Below, in pieces: positions 19,708 to 29,077 of a stretch of DNA of 64,000 nt. The position numbers and the translations under genes are program-made. This DNA comes from an uncultured Gemmata sp. (GTDB lineage Bacteria; Planctomycetota; Planctomycetia; Gemmatales; Gemmataceae), in the NCBI GenBank assembly GCA_937924775.1, contig CALDUT010000016.1, positions 1 to 64,000 on the forward strand, read 5' to 3'. How positions within the stretch are numbered: position 1 is the stretch's first letter; every line of letters starts with the position of its first letter. The notes under the pieces were generated by a model. It saw nothing but the letters and a program-made list of their open reading frames with translations, made no database searches and was not told the origin of the DNA.

Positions 19708-20100
19708 ATGCGTAGCTGTGCGGCGTTGCTTCTTGTCGTAATGCTAGCTTGGGTAACGGGTTGCGGCGAACAGAGGCCGTTCGATGGCCCCACCGTCGAG
19801 GCGTTCACCGGACGGTTGGTCCACGAGGGCAACCCGGTGTCGTTCCCGCCCTCGGAAACCGTTCAGCTGAAGCTGATTCTCCATGAAAAGCCTGAATCGT
19901 TTGGTATTCCCATCAAATCCGATGGCACCTTCCAAATCGGCTGGATGCCGATTGGCAAATACTCCGCCACCCTGATTCGCGAACGCAACGAAGGGGGGAA
20001 GAAATCCGCCCCGATCATGTACAGCGTACCGGGGGGGCTAGAGATCAAAAATGGACAAACCGAATACTTGGTGGAGTTGGGCAAAGGTTGGAAGTTGTAA
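19708..20100 (+). CDS. Small lipoprotein of the planctomycete DUF1559-neighbour type
   Basis: This 130-aa protein uses the ATG at 19708 (GGAGA site); the track start upstream runs through the terminator. The leader ends in a lipobox (WVTGC). The mature part (VEAFTGRLVHEGNPVSFPP, SDGTFQIGWMPIGKYSATLI) resembles a carboxypeptidase-regulatory/transthyretin-like beta-sandwich, as often found downstream of DUF1559 genes. It is probably anchored in a membrane facing the periplasm. The function is not known. Confidence 0.75.
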   Translation: MRSCAALLLVVMLAWVTGCGEQRPFDGPTVEAFTGRLVHEGNPVSFPPSETVQLKLILHEKPESFGIPIKSDGTFQIGWMPIGKYSATLIRERNEGGKKSAPIMYSVPGGLEIKNGQTEYLVELGKGWKL

Positions 20101-20238
20101 AACCCCAAGCCGGTGTCACGTCGGGATGGGGGATGCCGGGAAAGTTCGTAAGCTCACGCTTCGCGGAAACAACATCCTGGATACGATAACCGGGGGGTAT
20201 TCACTCCAGAACCTCCCGCATCCTCCAGGAGCGATGAT

Positions 20239-20598
20239 ATGCCGAAGCTGACGGTGGAAGGAGTAGGCGAATTCGACGTACCGGCGGGAAAACGCCTGGT
20301 ATTGGCTCTCATCGACGAAGCCGGGATCGACCAGTTGCACGCTTGCGGCGGCCATGCCCGCTGCACGACCTGCCGGGTGGAGTTTGTCAGCGGAGAACCC
20401 GCGCAGATGACCGAAGCCGAGAAGCAAGTTCTGGCCGCACGCGGGTTGACTGGTGTTCGCCTCAGTTGCCAAATTCTCTGCGACGCCGATATGACGGTGC
20501 GCTGTATCAGCCGTTTAGCCGGCAGCGGGCGGCCCAACGCCGGCACCCGCCCGGCCGATACCATCACCCCGCCCCCCGTCTGGGTGCCCCAAGGGTAA
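20239..20598 (+). CDS. 2Fe-2S ferredoxin (plant/adrenodoxin-like fold)
   Basis: This 119-aa protein has the cluster-binding pattern CGGHARCTTC followed downstream by LSCQILC. The spacing fits the Cx5CxxC...C arrangement of ubiquitin-fold [2Fe-2S] ferredoxins, with one extra Cys. The tail after residue 95 is Pro-rich. It is a soluble electron carrier; its redox partner cannot be told from the neighbours (SbcD downstream). CAGGAG lies 7 bases before the ATG. Confidence 0.9.
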   Translation: MPKLTVEGVGEFDVPAGKRLVLALIDEAGIDQLHACGGHARCTTCRVEFVSGEPAQMTEAEKQVLAARGLTGVRLSCQILCDADMTVRCISRLAGSGRPNAGTRPADTITPPPVWVPQG

Positions 20599-20682
20599 CC
20601 GGGGCCACCCTTGGCGGTGGCCGGATTTTTTGTCGGCAACTGACCTTCAGTTCCAAGCCAATCCTCGGCACAATACCGGAGT

Positions 20683-21918
20683 ATGAGAATTCTGCACACC
20701 GCCGATTGGCATTTGGGCGACCGTTTGGGTCGCATCGACCGCACCGAAGATCTCCGCCGTGCCGTGGAACGCGTCGCCACATACTGCAAGGATCAGGCCG
20801 TGGATGTCCTTGTGGTCGCGGGCGATTTGTTCAGTGAATTGTCACGCCCCGATGGTCTACGCGATACCATCCGCCATTGGCGGGAGGTTTTTCATGATTT
20901 TCTCACCGGCGGCGGAACCATCCTCGCGCTCACTGGCAATCACGATAACGAAAATTTCTGTCAGACCCTCGTCAGCGCAATGACACTCGCTTCGCCCACG
21001 GTCGGTCAAGCGGGCGACGTGGTGCCGCCGGGGCGGCTGTATCTGGCCACGCAACCCCTGTTTGTACGGCTGGAAGACCGCCAGCAGGGCTTCCTGGTAC
21101 AATTTGCCCTCATGCCTTACCCCACCCCGCATCGTTTTCTCAGGGGTGATTCCCGGTTCAAGTACGCCAGCCCCGAGGAGAAGAACCGCGTGCTGGTGAA
21201 AGCCTGGGCCGAAGAATTGCAAGCGATTCGCCGACACCCGCAGTACGACCCCAAGGCCCCCGCGGTCCTCGCTGCGCACATTCAACTGCAGGGTTCTAAC
21301 GTCGGCCCGGGGTTGTTTCGGATTTCCCCCGAGGAAGACGTGGTGATTGACGGCACAGAACTCGCCGAACAGTTCGATTATGTCGCGTTGGGCCACATTC
21401 ATAAGCCCCAATGGGTGGGGGCACCGCATGTCCGTTATTCCGGTAGTATCGAGAAGATGGATTTGGGCGAGCAGAACGATCAAAAAGGGGTGGTTTTGGT
21501 CGAAATCGGGCCCGAGGGTCGGAATGAGGAGCCCGAGGTGCTTCCACTGCCGTCGTCTGCGATTTACGAAGTGGTGGTTTTAGAACCGCGTGAAGACTTG
21601 CCGCGCTTACGCCGCGAATATCCCCAGGCGCAGAATGATTTGGTCAATTTGCAGATTCGCTACACGGCCGGCAAAGACCACTTGGAAGAGGTTTTGCGCG
21701 AACTGGAGGAAATCTTCCCACGGTGGTATGCCCGGGATTGGAAGGAAACGGGGGCGTTGACCGCCGGGTCGCTCGCCAGCGAAGCGGGTCCGGCCAACCG
21801 GGGGTTCCGCGAAACGGTGCGCGACTACTTGCAGCAGGAACTGGTCCAGCACGAACCCGCGGAACGCGAGGCCATTCTGCAAATTGTCGAGGAATTGATG
21901 GACGAGGAAGGCCCTTAG
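20683..21918 (+). CDS. sbcD: Exonuclease SbcCD nuclease subunit (SbcD/Mre11-like)
   Basis: This 411-aa metallophosphoesterase is the nuclease half of the SbcCD/Mre11-Rad50-type complex that processes hairpins and protein-blocked DNA ends. Metal-binding motifs are in order: HTADWHLGD (residues 5-13), VVAGDLFSE, LTGNHDNEN, AAHIQLQGS and ALGHIHKPQ. The C-terminal part (from about 300) should be the capping and SbcC-binding region and is less conserved. It is followed 16 bp later by sbcC, as expected for a co-transcribed pair. Confidence 0.92.
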   Translation: MRILHTADWHLGDRLGRIDRTEDLRRAVERVATYCKDQAVDVLVVAGDLFSELSRPDGLRDTIRHWREVFHDFLTGGGTILALTGNHDNENFCQTLVSAMTLASPTVGQAGDVVPPGRLYLATQPLFVRLEDRQQGFLVQFALMPYPTPHRFLRGDSRFKYASPEEKNRVLVKAWAEELQAIRRHPQYDPKAPAVLAAHIQLQGSNVGPGLFRISPEEDVVIDGTELAEQFDYVALGHIHKPQWVGAPHVRYSGSIEKMDLGEQNDQKGVVLVEIGPEGRNEEPEVLPLPSSAIYEVVVLEPREDLPRLRREYPQAQNDLVNLQIRYTAGKDHLEEVLRELEEIFPRWYARDWKETGALTAGSLASEAGPANRGFRETVRDYLQQELVQHEPAEREAILQIVEELMDEEGP

Positions 21919-21934
21919 GGGCGGGGAGAGATTG

Positions 21935-24900
21935 ATGATCCCGCAACGTATCAAAATGGCCGGTTTTCTCTCCTACAGGGACGAACAAGAAATCCGCTTC
22001 GATGGTTCCCCGCTGTGGATGCTCTCCGGCACCAACGGCAGCGGGAAATCCAGCGTTTTCGATGCCGTCACCTTCGCCCTCTTCGGCTATCACCGCGGCG
22101 GCAGCCAAAACCTCAGTGAACTGATCAACAAAGATTCCCGGGAACTGAGTGTCGAGTTCGACTTCACCTGCGACCAGCAGCGTTACCGGATTCAACGCAC
22201 CCTCAAGCGGCAGAAAAACGACAAAATTCAAAGTACTCAACAAATCTTCCGCTACGACAGCACCCGGGACGCTACCGACCCGTGGGAAGCGATCCCCGAT
22301 ACCCATTCCAGGAAGGAATTCGACCGGTGGATCAAAGATCACATCGGGCTGGACTATGAAACCTTCACCTCCAGCGTACTTCTCCTGCAAGGTCGCTCAG
22401 AGAAGCTGCTCGACAGCACCCCCGCCGGCCGGGCCAGTGTGCTGAGTCGCATTGTCGACTTGGAACGTTATCAGAAACTGCACGCCAAAGCCGACGAACG
22501 CCGCAAAGAGCTGAAAGGTCAACTCGACGTCATTTCCAACCAACTGGACGCGATTCCCGAAGTCAGCGAGGAGGAATTCGCCCAGGTGGAAGCCCGCATC
22601 GCGTCGGCCCAAGCCGCGTATGATCAAGCTGTTCAAAAAATGGACAGGCTCCTGGCTCTCCAGCAACGGACCCAGCAATGGACCGAAACCCACAAGCGAC
22701 TGACCGACAAGCGGCAGCAACTGGTCGAGGCCGAAAAACTCCTCGGTACGGCCGTCAAGATTGAGAAAGACTATCAGCGATTCAGTGAACTCAAAAGTGT
22801 ACTACCCCTGGTTGGCGCGATTGTGACCGAGCGCGGCCACATCCGCGATTCTGAGCGCCGCAGCGAAGAACTGAAAGCCCGCAGAGGAGAAGTTAACGAC
22901 CAGCTGCGCCGAATCACCAATCAACAGCAACAAGCCCAGAAAAACCTCAGCGGTTTGAAACAAACACTGGCCGACAATGAAACGAAAAAAAACCAGCTCG
23001 ACAAGCGATTGCGCGAACTGGAAGGCATTGTGGCGATCCTGCGTCAGTTGGACGAAGCTGAAGCGGAAGAGCAGCGGTTGGTTCGCGAACTGGCCTTGCG
23101 GCCGGCCCAACCCGAAGAGATCGTCCGCGAATTGCAAAGCGAAGTTAACCGGCTGCAATTGCTGGAACAGCATGTCGCCCAGTTGGAACGGCTGCACGAG
23201 GATTGTTCCCAACTCAAGCAGGAACTGACCAAGCTAAACGAGGCCCAAGCCCGCAAAGACCAACTCGAAAAAGCGGGTCTGCAGGCGAAAACCGAGTGCG
23301 AGCAGCTGGATGAACAATTCAAAGTCGCCCAGAAGACGCGGGCGGAAAAGACCGCGGCCGCAGCCGAAGCTCGGGCGCTGGCCCGGCAAGCCCGGGAGTT
23401 GGCGAACGAATTCCAGACCCTCAGCGGCCAAACGAAATGCCGGGCCTGTGGCCAGAAGCTCACGCCCGAACACTTCGCTACGGAGCAAAAACACCGCGAA
23501 GCCGCCGCCCTTGAGGCCGAAAAACGGTTGCAACAGCTCACCCAAGAAGCCGAAAAGGCTCAACAGCACGAACACGACATCGCCTGCCGCCTTCAAGAAG
23601 CCCAGACGCGGCGTCAACAACTCCGCGAGGAATGGAAAGATGCCGATGCGGCTGTCAAACAGGCCCAACACGCCATTCAACAACTCACCGAATCGTGCCG
23701 GAAAAGTTACTTCGTCCTCCCCCAAGAATACAAAGATCGCTTCGGCCCCACCGCACCGGCGGATTGGTCGCAGTCTACCTACCCGGATCGGCACGACATC
23801 ACCGTGCTGGCCCAACAGGTCCACGGTATTAGCACCCTCCAGCAGAAACTGAAACAAGCCCAAAATGAATTAGTGCAAGTGCAAGCGTTGCGGGCTAAGC
23901 TGGAATCAACCCGCGAACAACGCGCCAAAGCCCGGCGGTCTCTCGCTGGCAACAATCCCGCTACACTCCGGGAAGAACACCTCACCAAACAGCAGGAGGA
24001 GAAAGCCCTCACGGACACGATCGAGGCCAACAAACGAGCGATCGCCAAGTTGGAAAAGGAGATTGAACAGTACCGACGCGACCAATCCGATGCCGAACGC
24101 ACACTCACCGAAATCGACAGCCAACTCGAGGCCGAACACAAAAGCCGCGAGCAAGCCGCGGATCGGATCAAACGGACCATGAGGTCGCTTCCGCCCCCGT
24201 GGCAGACAGCCCTCGACACCGCCGGCATGGCAGATCACGCCCAGTGGCGGCAGGAGTACGAAGCGCTGGCGGCGAAAGACATTGAGAACCAGTACAAGCG
24301 ATTGGAGATCGCCCGCAGTGGCCTCATCGCACTGCGGGCTGACGTCCAGCAACTCGAAGCGGAAGAAGCCACGTTCCGCCCCGAGGAACGCCGCTCGCCC
24401 GACGAAGTGATCGCCGAAATCGCCAAGGCCCGCCACGACGTTGAAAAGCTGCGCCAGCAACAAACGAACGCCGAAAGCGACAAAAAATTACTCGAAGACC
24501 GCCACAAACGCCGATCCGAACTGGCGCACCAGTACCAACAACTCGCACAGCAGCACAACCGTTACAAGTTACTGGCGGAATTGCTCGGCCGCGACCGGCT
24601 CCAACGCCATCTGGTGCGTCAGGCCGAACGACAGATCGTCGATTATGCCAACGGGGTTCTCGACCGACTCAGTGGTGGTCAACTGTTCCTCAAACTCGTC
24701 GAATCGGAAACCGGTACCGACAAAGCCCTCGATCTGGAATGTGCCAACCGCATCACCGGGGGTTCGGCGATCAATGTCGCTTTCCTTAGCGGCAGTCAGC
24801 GGTTCCGAGTCGCGGTGGCTCTGGCCCTGGGCATTGGCCAATACGCAAGCAAACAACACCGGCCGATCGAAAGTGTCATCATTGATGAAGGCTTCGGTTG

Positions 24901-25072
24901 CCTCGATCGGGCGGGTCGCCAAGTGATGATTCAGGAACTGCAAAACCTCCGAGGTCACCTCCATTGTATCCTGTTGGTCAGCCACCAGGAGGAATTCGCC
25001 GAGGCCTTCCCCGATGGCTACCGCTTCGAGCTGCAAAATGGCGCCACGCGCGTAACCCGCTTTGAACGCTGA
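21935..25072 (+). CDS. sbcC: SbcC/Rad50-like SMC ATPase
   Basis: This protein of about 1045 aa has the layout of SbcC/Rad50: an N-terminal ATPase half with Walker A (GTNGSGKSSV, residues 33-42), two long coiled coils rich in Glu, Gln, Lys and Arg, a central zinc hook (KCRACGQKL, near 510) and a C-terminal half with Walker B (VIIDEGFGCLD). The ABC signature reads LSGSQ, with Ser in place of the second Gly of LSGGE/Q. I prefer the ATG at 21935 over the TTG three bases earlier because GGGGAGAG is then well placed. It acts with SbcD in DNA end processing. Confidence 0.92.
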   Translation: MIPQRIKMAGFLSYRDEQEIRFDGSPLWMLSGTNGSGKSSVFDAVTFALFGYHRGGSQNLSELINKDSRELSVEFDFTCDQQRYRIQRTLKRQKNDKIQSTQQIFRYDSTRDATDPWEAIPDTHSRKEFDRWIKDHIGLDYETFTSSVLLLQGRSEKLLDSTPAGRASVLSRIVDLERYQKLHAKADERRKELKGQLDVISNQLDAIPEVSEEEFAQVEARIASAQAAYDQAVQKMDRLLALQQRTQQWTETHKRLTDKRQQLVEAEKLLGTAVKIEKDYQRFSELKSVLPLVGAIVTERGHIRDSERRSEELKARRGEVNDQLRRITNQQQQAQKNLSGLKQTLADNETKKNQLDKRLRELEGIVAILRQLDEAEAEEQRLVRELALRPAQPEEIVRELQSEVNRLQLLEQHVAQLERLHEDCSQLKQELTKLNEAQARKDQLEKAGLQAKTECEQLDEQFKVAQKTRAEKTAAAAEARALARQARELANEFQTLSGQTKCRACGQKLTPEHFATEQKHREAAALEAEKRLQQLTQEAEKAQQHEHDIACRLQEAQTRRQQLREEWKDADAAVKQAQHAIQQLTESCRKSYFVLPQEYKDRFGPTAPADWSQSTYPDRHDITVLAQQVHGISTLQQKLKQAQNELVQVQALRAKLESTREQRAKARRSLAGNNPATLREEHLTKQQEEKALTDTIEANKRAIAKLEKEIEQYRRDQSDAERTLTEIDSQLEAEHKSREQAADRIKRTMRSLPPPWQTALDTAGMADHAQWRQEYEALAAKDIENQYKRLEIARSGLIALRADVQQLEAEEATFRPEERRSPDEVIAEIAKARHDVEKLRQQQTNAESDKKLLEDRHKRRSELAHQYQQLAQQHNRYKLLAELLGRDRLQRHLVRQAERQIVDYANGVLDRLSGGQLFLKLVESETGTDKALDLECANRITGGSAINVAFLSGSQRFRVAVALALGIGQYASKQHRPIESVIIDEGFGCLDRAGRQVMIQELQNLRGHLHCILLVSHQEEFAEAFPDGYRFELQNGATRVTRFER

Positions 25073-25137
25073 CGGAACCCCCACCAACAGGCGTTCGCCT
25101 CAGTGAACTCGCAGACCGGCTCCGGCCTGCGGAGCGA

Positions 25138-27516
25138 TCACACCGTCGGTTTGCGGTAGAAGCGGTTGGCCGCCAACCCTTCCAAAACGAACAGAATCAA
25201 GACCGCGATCAGCAACCACGGGAACAGATCCACCGGTTGGCCCAACGCGACATTCAACCAATCGCGGAGCGTGGATTGCCGCTCGATGGCAAACACGCGA
25301 TCCTGGCCGACGAGTTCTTCTACCGCCTCCCGCGGTACTTTCTGCAAGTTGCTCTCCTCGGGCGGTACATTCACACTGAAACCATCGCTCCAAATCACCC
25401 GGCGGTCGTCGGTGGTCACCGACAGTAAGAAGTTGCCCGGCCGGTGGGTTTTCGGCGGACCGATGGAAATTTCCAACTGATCGCTACCGGGTGTGATGAT
25501 GGCATCTTTGCCGGTAATGCCCGGTCCATCGAGAACGACCGGCAGCTTCGCGTTCTCCGGGTTGCGGAGGATGCGGCCACGCGGGAATGGAACGCGGACG
25601 GTCGCCCCGGTGAAGTAATTGAAGTTCGCTTCCGCGCTGTCGCCGGCCAGATAGCGGACCAGCAAATAGGGAAAGGCCGCAAACCATGTCGAATCGTCCT
25701 TCCAATAGTCGTGCCACTCTTCACCGGCTGGCGGAATATCCATACGCGTGGTCAGCAGAAGAACTTTCCCGGTCGGTTTGCTGTCTTTGTCGAAGATCGG
25801 GCGTTCGAGAATGGCCGGGTGGCGCTCCGCGGGTTTCTCGGCATCAAAATAGGAGACGATGGCATTCGCCGAGCGGTCTAGATCCGTGATTTCCCAGAAT
25901 TTCTTGGTCGTTCGCGGATTGGCCAGCACATCGACGCGGTCGGTTTTCTGTTGCCGCCACTCGTCGATGGGCTGGAGCATAGGGTGTTTGAGGGTGACCT
26001 CGTCGAGGACCCAAGTAACGCCATTTTTGCCGTCGCGGGGTGCCGGCCAACTCGACGCGGTCTGCGGCGGTGGGTTCAAGTTCTTGGTTTCGAGAACGCG
26101 GGCCAGTTTTCCCGGCATGATGTCGGTGGCGACGTTGTAAGCGTCGCGATCGGTGGCCGTGTCGGGCCCCGGGATGATGATAAGCTTGCCCCCGCTTCGC
26201 AAATACGGCCGCAGCCGGTCCCAGAGCGTGCCGTGTGTGGGGTGCGCTTGCTGCGGGTTACTGACATTCAACAGACAAACGACTTCGAACGACCGCAGAT
26301 CATCGGTCACGGTTTCACCAGGGTTGTCCGCATCAGGGGCGTACTTCACGACCGTGCCGCCGGGGCTGCTGTCGAGTTGATCCGGCGTGACGACCAAACA
26401 ACGGAATTCATCACGCACAAGGTGTGCCGCCTGCCAGAAATCGGCAGCGCGCGGATCGTCGGTGATGGTGAGGATCCGCCGCGTTTCACCCACTTGGAAG
26501 GTCAGATAGCGGGTGTTGTCGAACGCCAGCTTGTCGGGCGTTTTCAGGCTGAATTCGACCTGATGCAACCCGGTTTTCAGGTCGCGGAACTCGAAGAGGG
26601 CCTCGCGGGTTTGCCCGGCGGGGATGGCGACTTCCCGGGAGGCCACGAAACTTCCCGGTTTGGCGTTCCACCACGGTTTAGCGAGCACCGTAGCATTCAC
26701 CGTGGTGCCGTCGCCGCCGGTGCTGGCCAGCCGCACCGTGACTAGCGCGGGCCGATCTTGTCCGATCACCTGCGGCTTCATCTCAACCGCGACAATCCCG
26801 ACATTGGTGGGCGAATCGGGCCCACAATCAATGACGACATGCACCGGTTTGGGGTCGGGAATGGTTTCCCGCAATTGGAGGAGATCGTCGGTTCGCGAAC
26901 GGTCCCAGGAAGCCGCAGTGCGATCGGTGAGAATCACGACGAGTTTGGGCAATGGATCGGGCGAATCGGTTTCTTGCTCGACTTTCGCCAGCAACTGGTA
27001 GGCGACCGTCATCGCCGAAGTGACCGGTTGGCCGGCACTGGTTTCTTTCAGTTCCTCCAGTCGGCGGCGAGCGGCGCTGAGGTCGGGCAGCCAGTGGCCG
27101 ATCACGTCGGCGGTGTCCACAATCGCCACCGGGGATTTTTCCGGCAGCTCGTCGAGCAATTCGCGGGCCCGGCGTTGCGCTTCGGCCAAGCGGGTTTCGT
27201 TGTTGATGAGATAGCCCATGCTGGGCGTCGTATCGAGGATGATCACCGTGGCGATCGGCTGTTCGCCGCGAATGTTGAGCCGGTCGCTTTTGAACGTCGG
27301 TTGGTACAGTGTCAGGCAGAACAGCGCAATCAGCAGCATCCGCATGGCGAGCAAAAGAAAGTGCCGCAGTCGGAGCTTGCGCTGATTGGTTTTGAGCTTC
27401 TGTTTGAGAAAGCGAAACGCCGGGAACGTGAGCCGCTTGGGCTCTTGCTTCATAATCAGGTGCAACAGGATCGGCAATCCGACCAGGGCTGCCCCGGTGA
27501 TGAGAATCGTATTCAT
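25138..27516 (-). CDS. BatA/VWA-domain membrane protein
   Basis: The track ORF begins too early. The ATG at 27516 starts a BatA-type N-terminus (a membrane helix and PILLHLIMKQEPKRLTFPAFRFL), followed by a second helix (LLLAMRMLLIALFCLTLYQP). That gives 792 aa. A von Willebrand A domain follows (VIILDTTPSMGY near residue 85), with a degenerate MIDAS motif (DxTxS rather than DxSxS). A long beta-rich periplasmic region follows and a final helix (LFPWLLIAVLILFVLEGLAANRF) closes the protein. These planctomycete proteins usually sit with MoxR ATPases and DUF58 genes; here it stands alone next to a divergent PQQ gene. The role is unknown. Confidence 0.85.
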   Translation of the reverse strand: MNTILITGAALVGLPILLHLIMKQEPKRLTFPAFRFLKQKLKTNQRKLRLRHFLLLAMRMLLIALFCLTLYQPTFKSDRLNIRGEQPIATVIILDTTPSMGYLINNETRLAEAQRRARELLDELPEKSPVAIVDTADVIGHWLPDLSAARRRLEELKETSAGQPVTSAMTVAYQLLAKVEQETDSPDPLPKLVVILTDRTAASWDRSRTDDLLQLRETIPDPKPVHVVIDCGPDSPTNVGIVAVEMKPQVIGQDRPALVTVRLASTGGDGTTVNATVLAKPWWNAKPGSFVASREVAIPAGQTREALFEFRDLKTGLHQVEFSLKTPDKLAFDNTRYLTFQVGETRRILTITDDPRAADFWQAAHLVRDEFRCLVVTPDQLDSSPGGTVVKYAPDADNPGETVTDDLRSFEVVCLLNVSNPQQAHPTHGTLWDRLRPYLRSGGKLIIIPGPDTATDRDAYNVATDIMPGKLARVLETKNLNPPPQTASSWPAPRDGKNGVTWVLDEVTLKHPMLQPIDEWRQQKTDRVDVLANPRTTKKFWEITDLDRSANAIVSYFDAEKPAERHPAILERPIFDKDSKPTGKVLLLTTRMDIPPAGEEWHDYWKDDSTWFAAFPYLLVRYLAGDSAEANFNYFTGATVRVPFPRGRILRNPENAKLPVVLDGPGITGKDAIITPGSDQLEISIGPPKTHRPGNFLLSVTTDDRRVIWSDGFSVNVPPEESNLQKVPREAVEELVGQDRVFAIERQSTLRDWLNVALGQPVDLFPWLLIAVLILFVLEGLAANRFYRKPTV

Positions 27517-27697
27517 ATCGTTATTGTAAGCCCCGCCGTACGAACCGATGAAAGGGCTTCTGCTCAAAACCGGTGCAAGGGGGCGAAGAGCCAGCCTGCC
27601 CTGGGCGGCAGCCGCGGGGTTTGTGCGTTTTCGCACTTGCTCCCCGTGGCCGCTGCGGCGATCATACGCTCTTGGGCAATTCACAGGAGGCTTCACC

Positions 27698-29035
27698 ATG
27701 CTTTTCGGAAACCGAAGGGGAGTTACGGTTGCGGTGGTTAGCGTTATCGCGGGGGTGATGCTCCCGCGACCGAGCTATGCCGACGATTGGCCGCAGTGGA
27801 TGGGCCCGCAACGCGACAACCACTGGCGCGAAACCGGGATCCTCGAGCGCTTCCCTGAAAGCGGGGCGAAAATTCTCTGGCGTACACCCATCCACGGCGG
27901 CTATGCCGGCCCGGCGGTCGCTCAGGGCAAAGTGTTCGTCATGGATCGGGTGCTGGCCCAAGGGGCCTCCAATCCCGATGATCCGTTCGACGTGTCCCAA
28001 AAAATCAATAGTGTCGAACGAGTGCTGTGCCTGAACGCCAAAGACGGCCAAGAAATCTGGAAGTACCAATACGATTGCCCGTATCAAATCAGCTATCCGG
28101 CTGGGCCGCGGTGTACGCCCTTGGTTCACGAGGGTAAGGTTTACACGCTGGGCGCGATGGGTAATCTTTACTGCTTCGCGGCCGATACCGGGAAAATCCT
28201 GTGGAAAAAAGACTTCAAAATTGACTATCAGGCCAAACCGGCTCTGTGGGGCTACGCCGCGCACCCGATCATCGACGGCCAGAAGCTGATCACCCTCGTC
28301 GGTGGCGATGGCAGCCATGTCGTCGCCTTCGACAAAGACACCGGCAAGGAACTGTGGAAAGCCGGCACCCAACGGGAAACTGGCTATTCCCCCGTGCTGC
28401 TCACCGAAGCCGCCGGCAAGCGGCAATTGATCGTGGGCGCTCCCAAAGCCCTCTACTCCCTCAACCCCGAAACCGGCGAACAGTACTGGACCACCCCCTT
28501 CAACGCGGATAGCGGCTGTGTGGTCATGACGCCGGTTCGTTCAGGCGACCATCTGTTCATCGGCGGCTATCAACACAAGAGCATGATGGTGAAACTGACC
28601 GCGAACAAACCCGGTGTCGAAGTGGTTTGGAAGGATGACAAAGACCGGGGCATGTCGCCCATCAACGTGCAACCGTTCTTGCATGAGAACATCCTGTACG
28701 GCTACGATGAAGAACAAGGGTTGATCGCGATGGAATGGCCTACCGGGAAACGGTTATGGCAATCCAACGGCCCCCTCGGCGATGAACCGAAAGGCTCGGA
28801 TACCGCGTTCATCGTCAAAAATGGCGACCGCTTCTTCTTTTTCGCCGAAACCGGCCATTTGGTGATCGGCCGGCTGTCGCGAAAAGGCTATGAAGAAGTC
28901 AGCCGGGCGAAAGTCCTCGAACCGACCAACGCCGCCTTCGGGCGCAAGGTCGTCTGGTGTGCGCCGGCTTATGCCGACAGGAAAGCCTTCATTCGCAACG
29001 ATAAGGAGATCATTTGCGTCGATCTGGCGAAATGA
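27698..29035 (+). CDS. Secreted PQQ-binding-like beta-propeller protein
   Basis: The ATG at 27698 has a near-ideal site (AGGAGG, 7 bases upstream); the longer track ORF is not credible. The 445-aa product has a signal peptide and begins with WPQWMGPQRDNHWRETGI, the hallmark of planctomycete outer-membrane-biogenesis-like PQQ propellers. Propeller blades show GKVYTLGAMGNLYCFAADTGKILWKKDF, VAFDKDTGKELWK and similar Trp-docking motifs. No alcohol-dehydrogenase active-site Asp/Cys-Cys is obvious, so an enzymatic role is uncertain. The gene is followed 42 bp later by the tandem S51 peptidase, probably in one operon. Confidence 0.88.
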   Translation: MLFGNRRGVTVAVVSVIAGVMLPRPSYADDWPQWMGPQRDNHWRETGILERFPESGAKILWRTPIHGGYAGPAVAQGKVFVMDRVLAQGASNPDDPFDVSQKINSVERVLCLNAKDGQEIWKYQYDCPYQISYPAGPRCTPLVHEGKVYTLGAMGNLYCFAADTGKILWKKDFKIDYQAKPALWGYAAHPIIDGQKLITLVGGDGSHVVAFDKDTGKELWKAGTQRETGYSPVLLTEAAGKRQLIVGAPKALYSLNPETGEQYWTTPFNADSGCVVMTPVRSGDHLFIGGYQHKSMMVKLTANKPGVEVVWKDDKDRGMSPINVQPFLHENILYGYDEEQGLIAMEWPTGKRLWQSNGPLGDEPKGSDTAFIVKNGDRFFFFAETGHLVIGRLSRKGYEEVSRAKVLEPTNAAFGRKVVWCAPAYADRKAFIRNDKEIICVDLAK

Positions 29036-29077
29036 AGCGCAACTGTAATTTTTCAGTATTTGTGGAGTTTGTGAACT

